From Geosiphon pyriformis (lineage: Eukaryota > Glomeromycota > Glomeromycetes > Archaeosporales > Geosiphonaceae): DNA of 64,000 bases. The stretch is taken from the NCBI GenBank assembly GCA_016748015.1, contig JAAOMT010000258.1:773558-837557 (forward strand), read 5' to 3'. How positions within the stretch are numbered: position 1 is the stretch's first letter; every line of letters starts with the position of its first letter. The notes under the pieces were generated by a model that searched no databases, was not told the origin of the DNA, and worked only from the letters and a program-made list of their open reading frames with translations. This document shows, one piece after another, positions 48,405 through 60,112 of this stretch. Both the position numbers and the translations under genes were made by a program.

Positions 48405-48850
48405 TCCCAAAATTAATCACTGATTCAAAACTAGACCGATACTTTTCCAAAGGAGCGGAGGATTTTTATAGACGGAGTAACATCTTTGTTTTGTTTTCAG
48501 ATAATGACAGGTATTATTATTATGTAGAAATTCTTTAGAAACACCTACTAAAATTTTAAAAACCTATTGAAAGAAAATGATGATTCTAACAAGATAACGA
48601 CCCTAAATACACTTGAGAAATTCTTTCGAGAGAACATTCCCAAATTCATCGAATTTTTTGATTTAAATCCTATCAAAAATTTATAAGTATTGCAAAAACA
48701 AAAGGTGGAAATGCTTATGTCGAGAAATCTCGAAAAATTACAACTTTTTATGAGAGAATTGACCATAATACTCAAAAAAATTTATTTTAATCTTATAAAC
48801 TCGATATCGAAACGTTGTGAGGTTATTAGTGCTAATAGTGTGAACGTATT
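48405..48850 (+). mobile_element. Tc1/mariner relic, short
   Basis: The left boundary near 48400 reads TACAGTCCCAAAATTAATCA, like a Tc1 terminus. Around 48560-48690 the frame reads ENDDSNKITTLNTLEKFF, then IEFFDLNPIKNL: a decayed Q-x-DN-x-P-x-HT...DLNPIENLW block. Internally deleted and inactive. Confidence 0.55.
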
Positions 48851-49308
48851 AATTTTTAGTTCTTAATGAACAGATTTTAGGCTTTCAAATAATCAAATTT
48901 GGTATTGCAGTTATAGAATTATAAATTCAAAATTATTTTTTCAATATCTTTTATTTAAATAGCAGAAAATTATAAAAGTGAAACATATAATAGAAAGAAA
49001 AATACTTTTTCTATAAATTTTTTAAGAATTCTATTCAAAAATAAAGCTAACTAAAAAATTTTAAATTAAATTAAATTTTTTATTTTTTATTACATAAATA
49101 AAAGTTTTATGATTACATAAAAATAAAATAAAGTATGAAAATTTAGATAATTCTAAAATTAATATTAATAAAATCTATAATTTAATGAAAAAATTGAATA
49201 TGATGCTTTAAAAAAATTTTAATTACAGTTTAGCAAAAGTCAAAATAAAAAATTCTTTTAAATTTGTATTATGAATTTTTATAATACATAATACAAAAAT
49301 TAATTTTT

Positions 49309-49311
49309 GAA

Positions 49312-49357
<46 letters not shown>

Positions 49358-49358
49358 T
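49309..49358. repeat. (AAT)n followed by (ATT)n, self-complementary microsatellite
   Basis: About eight AAT units run directly into about eight ATT units, so the tract is a near-perfect palindrome able to fold into a hairpin. Confidence 0.9.
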
Positions 49359-52302
49359 GAAATATCTCATTAAATGATTGTACTAAATTTATCAAAGATA
49401 TATGTGTAACAAGCTTAGTTTTTTAATTACCATATAAACTTAAAAAATTTATAGGTTTCATTGAATTAGACTTAAATTTATTTGCTTAATACATTTTTAA
49501 TAATTTAATCTGAAAATTTTTTTGCTTAATTTTTAGTTAAAATCTTAATAGTATAACAAATTGATATATGATAATTTTTTCAAAGACATGACTTTTTAAC
49601 TCAGACGGCCTAAGAATTAAAATACAAACTTCATGAAAATCTTTAGATTTTGTCAAAATATTAATAAAGAGTCTTGTTTAAAATTATCGATTTTTGTAGA
49701 GTTTAGCACAAGAGATTTTGAGGTTGTATGCTAATGCATTAACATTGTAGCTTACCAATTTATTTTCAAATTTTAATAAAAGAGCTTGAAAAATTTTTTT
49801 TTAATCGATTTCTAAAATAAAAAAAGATTTTACTGGGTAACATATAATTTTAAATTTTGATATTCATTTATATTGAATAATTATATTACAGAAGTTTCTA
49901 ATTTGAAATTAAAACCAAAGTTTGAGTATATAGGTATCTTTTCTTTTTCTTTTTTCTTTATTTAATTATAATTTTTGAAAAATATTTCTACTTTTAATTA
50001 TTTGTATTTCAACAATCTTTAAAATGTGATTAATAAAATTTAAATTAGATAAATTTATTAATTAGTCTATAACGTTGATATTTTTGTCTTGAACCATTTT
50101 ATAAAATGATAGTATATTATATTCAGAACATTATCTTGCTTAAATATTGATTAATGTCATATTTAAACACAATAATATTTATTATAACGTTTTGATAAAT
50201 TCATATTTTTTGTATATTTTGCCAATATTTAAGGTTTATATAAATATCAAAATATATTAATTTAAATATTAAAAATAAAATTTTGATAAAAAAAAAAAAA
50301 CTAATTTTTTCTTAAAATCTGAAATGTAATAATGTAAATAATATATTATGAAATACTAGGTTTTAATATGTAAATTTTTATTCTTGTTTTGATATGCTCA
50401 GAATAAAGAACATATAAATTCAAAAATTTTATATTTATTAAAAAAAATAACAAAATAAATTTTTGAAAAAAATATAAATTTTAGATGAAATAAAATAATA
50501 TATTTATATAAAGAGATTTTTATATTTTCTAATTATTTAAAATAAAATAAAAATTATGATATGAAAAAAATTTCATATTTAGATATAAAAAAAAGGAAAT
50601 TTAACAAAATAATTAATAAATTTTTAATTAATTTAAAATTAAAAATAATAAGACTTAATATTTAAAAATACAAAGAAAATATGCAAAATTTATAATTTTT
50701 AAAAATTTTATTATGAAAACGAAAATTAAACTTAAAAAAATTTTTGTTATTTTTTATTTTTTTAAACCAAAATTTATATTTCGAAAAATTTCATTAAAGG
50801 CTAAAAAATTGGGCTTTACAACATATTTTACAGAATAAAATTTCAAATTATCTTTTATAGAATTGATTTTTAATGTTTATAAAATAATAATTGAAAATTC
50901 ATTTTTTATCGAAAGTTTATTTGAAAGTTTTCATGATAAAAAAAAGGCAAGCCTAAATTGCAATTATAAAAAACTGTATAGCACTCTCAATTAACATTCT
51001 AATTATAAAATTTAGAAAATGTTTCTTGTTCTTTTCAATCTATCATTTTTAAAGTAAAATTTCTTGAAAATGGTTACGATATTTTTTATAAATTGTAAAA
51101 TTTTATCTTATTCGAATGCTCATATAATCTATTATTTTGAAAATCCAAGTTTTTCAAAACTTTATTTAAATAAAAGTAACAAGTATTTGTAAGTAATATT
51201 CAAAATTATGTCTCTAAATTGTAACCTTGATGATTCTAAATCTAAGGGAAAAATCAAATTCTCACTCTAATCTATAAAAAATTTCTATGTTCATAAAATT
51301 CAGATTTGATGATTATGATAAGGATATATTATTAAAATGGTGGCAAAACCATTTGATTTCTATCAATCATTAAAAATGGAGCTAAAAAGTGAGTTCTGTA
51401 TTGAGATTTTATTGATTCAGTATTTGATAAATTTGAATTGTTCATCGGATTTGATATTTGTGTTTTTTGATTATAAGATGGAGTTCCAAATACCGCGGCT
51501 AATGATAGAAGCGTCATTGTTCGAGGATACGGAGATAAAATATCCTTATTGGAAAAAATCCAATTTGAACCAGTTGATGTTGCTGATGACATTCTTTTTA
51601 TCTTGAATATGATTTTAACGAATTTAGAGTGTGGATGAGTTTTTGAAAGTTAAATTTTCAAAAAAAGAAATATTTTCCAAAGTTGAAAATTTTGATATGA
51701 CATGGAGCGCTTTCATGTTTTATGTTTTATGTATTATATATTAGTTACTGTGGTACACCACTCCTGAAATGTGACGTTTCCTGTTTCATCGTCACACAAA
51801 CAAGTTGGCTTTAATTGCATGCAGAATGATATCACAGGTTCGGACTTTCACCAACAAATACCACCAATCGGGAATAGAATGGATTATTATTAGCATTTTG
51901 TGGAAAAAAGTACCTATTTTGAGTGACAAAAAGAATAACAATGAGCCATTTTCTTCATTCAAAAATTTTCATGTGAACTTTAAACTCATAAAAAGAGAAA
52001 TGTGATTTAGGTCTTAAATGTATATATAATAAAATTACTTTTTCCAGAAAAAAGAGTAAAAATTTTAATGATAATTCTAAGAAATAAATTTATAATTTGT
52101 TTCTTTCAAATTTAAAGCTCAATATATTATTAATTAAAAACCCATAATTAATATTTTACTCGAAAATTAGGTTTTCAAAAATTGTTTTTAAAACCATTTA
52201 TTTTAAAATAAAAAAAAAACATTTATATTCGATTCTTGAATGATTCTTGATTTTAAAATGATTAATTTAGTACTAATCTTTTAAAAAAAGTAAAAATACT
52301 CA

Positions 52303-52322
52303 GATGATGATGATGATGATGA
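52303..52322. repeat. (GAT)n microsatellite
   Basis: About six or seven tandem GAT units. Confidence 0.85.
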
Positions 52323-53079
52323 CTTTTAGCTTAAAGTGCAGTATCACCTGAAATTTTTTGACTTTTAAGCATTTAATATTTCATTTGTGTTTTAATTCAA
52401 CAATAAATTATAACATTTAAAATATTAAATTTTTTTAATATTCTCAATGCCAAAAATTTTATAATAATTTCAACCAACTTTCAAAAAACATTATAGCCAT
52501 ATTAAAAAATTTTAAAGTATAAATTTATGATATTAATCAATATTTTAAGCAAACCAATTCGAGAGAAAGCTTCTTTAAAAAGAAAATTTTTTTGGCAGCT
52601 AATATACCCAAATCCAAATATATGAATTCGAATCCAAAAGTTGCTATTTTGGGTTTCAGATCAAAAAGGGTTGAATCTACGTACTTTATCCTGCGGCCAT
52701 AAAGTATTTCTTTTATTAAAATAAAACAAACTTGAGGCGATAAAAAGGTTTATCCTTTTAAAAGTATAACCATAGAGGTCTCGTAGTGATAATCATAATT
52801 TTTGTAAAAGTAGTGTCTAGTATTTATCCATAATCTATCTTAGATTAAAGTTCAAAGTTTTTGATGACAAAAAGTAAAATTCGTTCAAAAATATAAATTA
52901 TTTAAAAAGTAGAATCTTCACAACTGATACTAAATTCATTTGATTTTCTTATTTTCGAATATCTTAAATTATTGGTTTCGTTTGAACTTGACAAATAAAA
53001 CTACACCGCACAAAATCAATGCTTAAGATCATAAAATTTCTTTAAAATTTGAAACCTACTTCTGCTTAAACTTCCTACA

Positions 53080-53083
53080 GAAA

Positions 53084-53114
<31 letters not shown>

Positions 53115-53115
53115 A
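53080..53115. repeat. (AAAT)n microsatellite
   Basis: About nine tandem AAAT units, ending just downstream of the kinase gene that stops at 53227. Confidence 0.9.
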
Positions 53116-53226
53116 ATTTTCTTAATATTCAACTACTTTTTTCTATCCTAATAAAAACATGCTATTTTCAACTAAATTCTCCCTAATATATACAGATAGT
53201 AATTATACACTAAAAAATTTATATTT

Positions 53227-55078
53227 TTATTTTATATGCTTTATAAAATGCTTTGGCAAATCATCGGCACTGATTTCCAATTCAAATTGTCGAGAAAAGT
53301 AATCTGGAATATTAATGATTTGATCCTTATTAAAATCTGTTTCAAAATAAAAAAAAATTAATTTAAATATACCTTCATTTGAATCATCACATTCTTTTCC
53401 ATAATCTCTTAGGTTTTGTTCACCAATTATTGTATCTGTTATAAATTCCAAAAATAAAACTTGTAAATATCAATTTATTTCTTATTTTAATGGAAACAAA
53501 AAGTTTTACTTCAAAAAAAATTTAATCCCTCACCAGAATATAAATTATCTGAGGAACGAGAATTTTGATCAGAAATAGACACAATATTTTTCTCTTCAAT
53601 GGAAATTGGTAAAATACTCGAAGTCATGGAAATTGGTTCAGTATCTTTGAAATGTCCCTTTCCCAATTTTCTTAACTTTTCTGACTTTCTCAAATTCAAA
53701 TACTCAAAGAACCGGCTGGTATATACTGTACCAGAATGTAAATTCTTGTCCCTAACTCCAATAATCCGCTTTGTGCATTTTTCATATTCTGTAAAAGCAA
53801 GAAAATTCTGAGTCTTCCATTTGCATACTAGATCTGAATGCCATTCTTTGAAACATCGTTCCAATTCCTGTGCAGCTGGTCTTCGAGCGGGATTGCCATT
53901 CCAACACCGTTTCATCATATTTACGTAGGCGGAAGGGGCTGACTCTGGAATAAGGGGTCGCTTCCCGGAACAAATCTCCATTTGTAACCAATAATCGTGT
54001 GCACAATCACTGAACGCTGCTTGATTAGTCAGGAATTCCCACATTATGATCCCAAAACTATAAATATCGGATGCTTCAGTATATGAAGAGCCTCTTAAAA
54101 TTTCGGGAGCCATATATGGCAGAACACCATAAACTCCGTCGATGATCATTGGTGATTGAGTGATCGGTTGGGCAAGACCCAAATCAGCGATATATGCTCG
54201 CATTACAACTCCTTCATTAGTAATTAGAATATTTCCACTATGTAAATCCCGATGAACAAATTTGGCACCGTGAATAGTTAAGAGATTAGTGGCGATTTGT
54301 CGTAGCATCGAAAGTTTTTCAGTCCATGTCAGAGAATATTGCTGGCTAAGACAACGTCGTAAATCACCATGTATTGCGTAGTCGAGAACAATCATAAAAT
54401 CCTGACTGCCTGGGTCTTGGGTGATGCCGTAACATTTGATGAAAGTGTCGTTTCTGGAATAAAATTGATAAAAAGCCTTCAACTATAACCGAAAATTCCA
54501 AAGCTGGTTCAATAAAATTCGAATATTTTGATTATCCAACCGCTCAATTAATTATTATCTCTTAAATACTTAATACAGACCTCCTGCAAAAACATCTCAG
54601 GTTGGAATTGCGAATCACGAATTCGTTTCAATGCAACTTTCATCTTAGTAGTATTAATACACCTCATTGATTTCCATTCTGACTCATTATTTGACCTTTC
54701 AGCACTTATTTTTCCCCCTTTATGGTTTCCACTATTACGATTGAAAAATTTTCCATTTTTGCTTAACCATGCACAAAATACGGTTGAAAACGCACCCTGT
54801 CCCACAAATTCTACTCCTTCGAATTCCTCAAACTTTATCCATTCCAATAAACTATTAAGATTTTTAGCTTTAATCTGGGTTTCTTGAAGAAATAAATCAA
54901 TCTCTTCGTTTCCACTTGTCCAATTTTCAAAATTTTTCCGTAAATGATCATTATTACATTGGCACCAATCGTAGTTGATATTTGGATTTCGACAATATCG
55001 ACATAGCCCGAAACTTTCACGTCGGTAGGTAGCCAGGTTATACGTTTTTCCACGTTGTCGACGGTTAGAATTTGACAT
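53227..55078 (-). CDS. TKL protein kinase of the AM-fungal expanded family, four exons, 539 aa
   Basis: Exons 55078-54581, 54482-53534, 53435-53373 and 53336-53227 sum to 1,620 nt in frame. The N-terminus holds C-x2-C...W-C-x-C (C26, C29, C39, C41) and NFENWTSGNEEIDLFLQETQ, the segment that precedes the kinase domain in many Rhizophagus kinases. The kinase domain has GQGAFSTVF (93-101), MKVALK (K151), FVHRDLHSGNIL (D245), IADLGLAQP (D266), YMAPEIL, SDIYSFGIIMWEFL, RCWNGNPARRP. All catalytic residues are present, so it should be an active Ser/Thr TKL kinase. About 50 residues separate the G-loop from the VALK lysine, a basic, Asn/Ser-rich insertion longer than usual. The tail contains VYTSRFFEYLNLRK, also typical of this family. 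Upstream targets are unknown. Confidence 0.9.
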
Positions 55079-55249
55079 ACTGGAATATAAAAACAAGGTA
55101 GTCTTAGTTTCCCCCGTAAATTTATGACATGAAATATGGGAATTGAGAAAATAGAATGGAGACGTTATTTTTATAACTGATAAAGTGGTGTAACAAGACA
55201 CTTATCAACTTGAACTCCGAAAATGGGAGGCAATTTAATAGAGCGTAAC

Positions 55250-56135
55250 TTTATTAAGCTAGTTTTTATCCCAATATTAGGTATTATTATGATTATCAAA
55301 TTCCATGCTTCCGAATGTATAACCGATACGAAATCGTTTTTTTAAATAAACATCCCAAAGACTCAAAAATTTGGGCTTGCAGCTATGACAAAGTAAATTC
55401 ATTGTAGTAAGTCTACAACCCTTTATTGGGTTAAAAGGTAAGAGGAGACAAAAGACCAAAGTAACCAACCGAAATTGAATTACAGCCCTAAAGCGAGATG
55501 CAAAATTGTATAACTTGCAAAAATGGAAATTAATCTAACCACCAACGGGAAATGAAAAACGAAAGGTTAACATTTAATGTAGACATTATTCAACGAGGGT
55601 GAAGGTAAATAAATGAAAAACGAAAAGTTAACATTTAATGTAGACATTATTCAACGAAGGTGAGGTAATATATATTTTAGACTTTCCAAATCTTTACTCA
55701 TCAAAAAACACAAAAAAAAGTTTACCCATGGGAAAAAAATCATAAAAGATTTTGACTGGGAATCAAATTATATTTTCATATGAAAGAAATTTCGTCTAAA
55801 ATAACCAATAACATAATCTCAATGCTGATTTTATGATTACAATATAAAAACAAAAGCTTCTTTCATCTGTTTAATATGCTTTTTAAAAATATTCTATAGA
55901 ATGATGGGTCTTGGAGGAAGATAATGTTTCAAAACATTGTTCAAAAAAAGTGGCTTATTTGAAGAAAGAAAATGATGTTAATGTTATTTCAATTACCATC
56001 AATGACCATCAATGCCAACCTGACTAAAATCTGATTGAGAATATTTGGAGATTGATAAAAATTAAAAAAATTAAAACTTTTTTAGACAAATAACAAAAGA
56101 ATGAAATCGCTTACCTGATGAGATTGCTGCAAATC
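55250..56135 (+). mobile_element. Truncated Tc1/mariner relic (same family as 22299-23377)
   Basis: Aligns with 22430-23300: CGATACGAAATCGTTTTTTT near 55327, CCCAAAGACTC near 55350, and TTTTGACTGGGAATCAAAT near 55749. Both termini are missing. A short internal tandem duplication is present: AACGAAAGGTTAACATTTAA at 55558 recurs as a near copy at about 55619. Inactive. Confidence 0.75.
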
Positions 56136-56810
56136 TTATTTATTTATATTATTTAAATAATATAAAAAGCCAATTATAAATATATATAATGTAAATGAAA
56201 AAAGTCATTCTTAAAAGAAATTTAATAAAATAATTATCTTTTGATTAACTTATCTTTTATTACTTAAGTTATAAATGTTTTTTGGTTTCAATTTTTTTCA
56301 TTAATCTTACTGTCATACAAATATTTTTGCTTTACTAAATTTTATTTAGGCTTTATTTTGGTAGATTAAAAAAAATAAACTAATTTTCGAATGAAAATTA
56401 CCCTTTGAACTTAAATTATCATGAAAATTTCAAGTAACTAGTCTGCTTCAAAATATTTATTTAATACATTTTTTTTTCTATACCAAAATAATAAATTTAA
56501 TCTATCAGTCAATTCGGATTTTATCTTTTCAGCTAGACATTGCCATTTTCAATTTTACCAACAATCCAAGTTTACTTTTTTTTTGCTTAGTTACATATTT
56601 TCTTTTTAAAGCTCTGAAATTGACCCCGGTAAAATAATAAATTCTAATGAGGGTTTACATATGACGGCCAGCTATAATGTATTTCTCTGCTTTAATTTCA
56701 AACCGAAAATTGAATTTGATGTGCGATTCAAATATTACATGTTAATAGTCCCGTCGAGGTCACTCGCATATATTAGAAAGAAAATTTTAAAATTTTCCTT
56801 TTACAATATC
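56136..56810. other. A+T-rich intergenic stretch
   Basis: Between the Tc1 relic and the 3' end of the universal stress protein gene. Nothing recognised. Confidence 0.4.
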
Positions 56811-57811
56811 TTAATGCTGGCCATGAGGATCACTTCCTTTGACTATAATAACGGTGCAATCGCAATTATGGACGCAATAATCGCTGGTCGACCCCAAAAA
56901 GGCTCTGTTTACACGAATAGAATATTTATTGCAAAGACAAAGAAATTAGTTTGAGAATTTTTTATTACTGACGGTAGAAATCAAATGAAGTCTGACCTCT
57001 TAAAAATCCCTAACCCACGAGATCCGAGGATGAGGGTGTCGGCATCAACTTCTTTCGCCTTACTAGTAATCTCATCACGAGGATCACCTCGCATGCTAAT
57101 GGCCTTGACCGCAAACTTTTGACAAGTATTAATCTTGGTTAAAAAAAGTTTCGAAAATTTAAACTGCTGAATTCCTCACTCACATCTTGAGCTTTCAATT
57201 TCGTCCCATATTCATGCAAAAGTTGATAACTATTGGTTCGATACTTTGCGATATTCAAAAAAAAATCAATTCCATTATAACCAATTTTAACAAATTTATG
57301 CTATAACATTCACAAACCTGTTCGTCAATATGATACACATTCGAAATTTCCATATAGCCTACACTTAGAGCTGAGGGACCTCAAAAAATTACAACCATGT
57401 AGAAGTTTTTAATTATTGACATTTTGTGATTTTGCCAAAATACGAATGGGATTACAAAAAACTAAGACTGGTGTATTACCCAATGGTCCACCAGTATACA
57501 CGAGTGGCCTTACATTGACCAATACAACCTAAGAATTATGGTGAGATCAAGGAAAATTTTGGAACATAAAAAATGGTCAATTCTTAAATAGTTCTAACCA
57601 AATCGCTCTCCTTTCGTAAAAAATTCTTCACAGCCCACTCAAAAGCATTTTTACTATAATCTGAATGATCAAGTGCAATAAGAACCACACGAGTTATCGG
57701 GTTTAGAGTGTCATGAGTTGTTACAATGGTTTCATGATCATTCTCAGATATATCGGTTGTTGCGAGATATTTTTGTTCAGTAGTCTTTTGATTACTTTCT
57801 TCAGTTGACAT
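56811..57811 (-). CDS. Universal stress protein (UspA family), six exons, 198 aa
   Basis: Exons 57811-57599, 57528-57480, 57379-57318, 57243-57184, 57115-56997 and 56904-56811 sum to 597 nt in frame. After a polar N-terminal extension of about 45 residues comes RVVLIALDHSDYSKNAFEWA, the first beta strand and nucleotide-contacting Asp of the UspA fold, then VVLVNVRPLVYTGG. The C-terminal ATP-binding signature is complete: LILGSRGLGIFKRAFLGSTS followed by DYCVHNCDCTVIIVK (the G-x2-G-x9-G-S/T type). It should therefore be of the ATP-binding USP class, a small cytoplasmic stress-response protein. The ATG at 57811 is the first in frame. Confidence 0.9.
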
Positions 57812-60112
57812 TTTCAATTAAGCAAATTCAGAATTTAGTTTATATACGTGGGAAAGTAACTCATGAGCCCTTTAAATAATGTCAATTTTGGGATCACCAG
57901 ATTATTAAATCATACGATTTTTTGTAAGATCAGTTGATACAGAATAAAAGATTAACAAATCAGAATTAATTTTACTTTTTTGCATCTTTTTAAGCTTTGA
58001 ATACAGGCGGTGTCGATGAAAACTGCTATTAAAGTAAAATCTCTCAAAGTACACGCTCCTGGGGCCCAGGCATGCACGTGCATTTAGACAGGGTGTGCAC
58101 ATAAAGAAGAGTCAATAAGAAAATTTATATGGTTCAAAAAATCTAATACGAAGTTTTTTGACATTCTACTAGTGAATTTGTGGCAATGTATAAAAAATCT
58201 TTATTTTATATGAGTAAATTCGTATTTAACATAAACTACTATATTCGCCAATAATTTATTGATGAAACTTAACCTAAAATGCTTTTCTGCTTGCGCAGAT
58301 CTCTAAATAGTTATTTTTTAGCTAAAATAGTTGTTAATAACAGTTTGTTGCATTAGACTTGTTTGTTTATCTCTCTAAAAAAAGTTTTATATTAATTTAT
58401 ATATTCTTCTGTTAAGGTAAAAATGTATACCTACTTTTCAAGCTAGTAATTTCTGTGCTAGTACTATAATAAATTTTTAATAGTTATTATTTATTTCTTT
58501 GAAATTTAAATTTTTACATTGATATTCTTGAAAATATATCAAAATTTTTATAACTCGATCATTTTCCATTTATATTAGCAAAATTCTCAAGCACTAGGTT
58601 ATTAATTTGGCAAATATTTTTTGAAATATTTCACAAATACTAATATTTTGTAAAATAAACTAATTGTTTTGTAACTAAACATTTGTTAAAAAAAATAACA
58701 CATATTAATTTTAATATTTTTAACTAATTAAATAATTAAATTCTTGAATTCAATCTTAAAAAAACAATGTAATCATTTAAGTTTTGATTTTATTATTGTA
58801 ATAGATTTTGAACATATTTTTAATTTTAATATTTGTAAAGTATAATTTATGTAAATTATTACCATTTGCACATAATACAATTAAAAAATGCTTATTTCTT
58901 TATTTTATGTTCAACAAATATTTAGTTGTTAATCTTTGATTTCGTTTTAGGTTATAAAATAAAAATATTCAAATTATTAATTAAAAAACCCAGTTTTATT
59001 TGTATTATAGATGTTTTCAAGTGAAAAATTGAAAAAATATTTAAATAACAGTTTTATTAACAAATTCAATTTTTTAAATGTTATTACAGTTTAAAATTAT
59101 TCAAAAAAAGATTTAATTTAATATTAAGCATTCTAGCTTTTTTATTATTATAAACATAAAATTTTTTTAAAAATATACAATCATTTTAATATTAATAAAT
59201 AATTCGATAATAATAAAAATTTTTGTTTTATAAAACACAGATTTGTAATATAATTTCAAATAATTTGTCTTTATTTTATAAACTATTTAATTCAGATAAA
59301 AAAATTTAAATACACTTTTCAATATTTAAATATGGTGTTATATTTTGTTACACAATTATTTAAATAATTTTGTGCTTTTTACATATAATTAACCACTTAA
59401 GTTAACTAGATTTAAAGTTGTATGTACAATCGTATATTTTTATCCAATATTTTTTAAAAACATCAACATTATTTGTTCAAATCCCTTTTGCTTTTTTATT
59501 ATACTTTAATAAAAAATTTATAATTAACAAAATAAAACTATATTATTATTTTTAAAATAAAAAAAATTGCTATTACTATTAATAAAATAACACTTTTTTG
59601 GATTGTTTTTGTTATTTAAAAAAAAGTTGTTGTTGTTAAAGTTTTTTTTGATAAAAAATAAGTTTGGTTTTTAAGTTATTTTGATAATAAAAACAGTATT
59701 TAATAGGTATTTTTGGTGATAAAAACAGTATTAAGACTATTTTTAATATGTTTTTTAACAATATTCTTACAAATAAACTACCAAAATAATTTTTTAGTAA
59801 CAATTAAAAAGTTGTTTTAAATCTGTTTTAAAAAAATGCTTTAACAATATTTTGTTTGGCTGTTTTTATTATCAAAAAACTTTAATTGTGTGTATAATAT
59901 TTAAAATATAATCTGTAAAAGTTTCGATACTATTTATATTGTCAATCAGATAATATCATGTGATGATAGGCAGATAATCTGGAAAATTATTTACAGTTCA
60001 CTTGCACCAAACTAAAATGATAAACAGACATTGTTTGTAAAATGTCGAAATTTTGTGTTAAGGTTGGAACCTTAAAATTTAACGGGCTATCTCCTTTGGA
60101 AATACATGAAAA
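57812..60112. other. A+T-rich intergenic region
   Basis: Holds the upstream regions of the divergent stress-protein and phosphatase genes. A small GC-richer patch lies at about 58040-58100. The rest is A+T-rich with a small inverted-repeat structure at 59679-59877 (listed separately). Confidence 0.5.
59679..59877. repeat. Short element with 18-bp perfect terminal inverted repeats
   Basis: TTTTGATAATAAAAACAG at 59679-59696 is exactly complementary to CTGTTTTTATTATCAAAA at 59860-59877. A partial direct copy (GATAAAAACAGTATT) lies at about 59718-59732. This could be a MITE or an A+T-rich chance hairpin; no clear target duplication. Confidence 0.4.

Larger units (their letters stand above)
48851..53226. 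other. A+T-rich intergenic region with microsatellites
   Basis: No gene with support. One slightly more complex patch at 51332-51610 has open frames on both strands, but no family is recognised. Simple repeats inside are listed separately. Confidence 0.5.

Noticed and set aside
51332-51592. Overlapping open frames of 86 and 89 codons on opposite strands
   Set aside because: No domain recognised on either strand and no partner exons found. Composition is only slightly better than chance, so it is not listed as a gene.
52620-52645. GAATTCGAATCC resembles a tRNA B box
   Set aside because: No A box or cloverleaf-compatible sequence within 80 bp upstream.
56661-56954. 97-codon plus-strand frame
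   Set aside because: It is the antisense shadow of the last exon of the universal stress protein gene.
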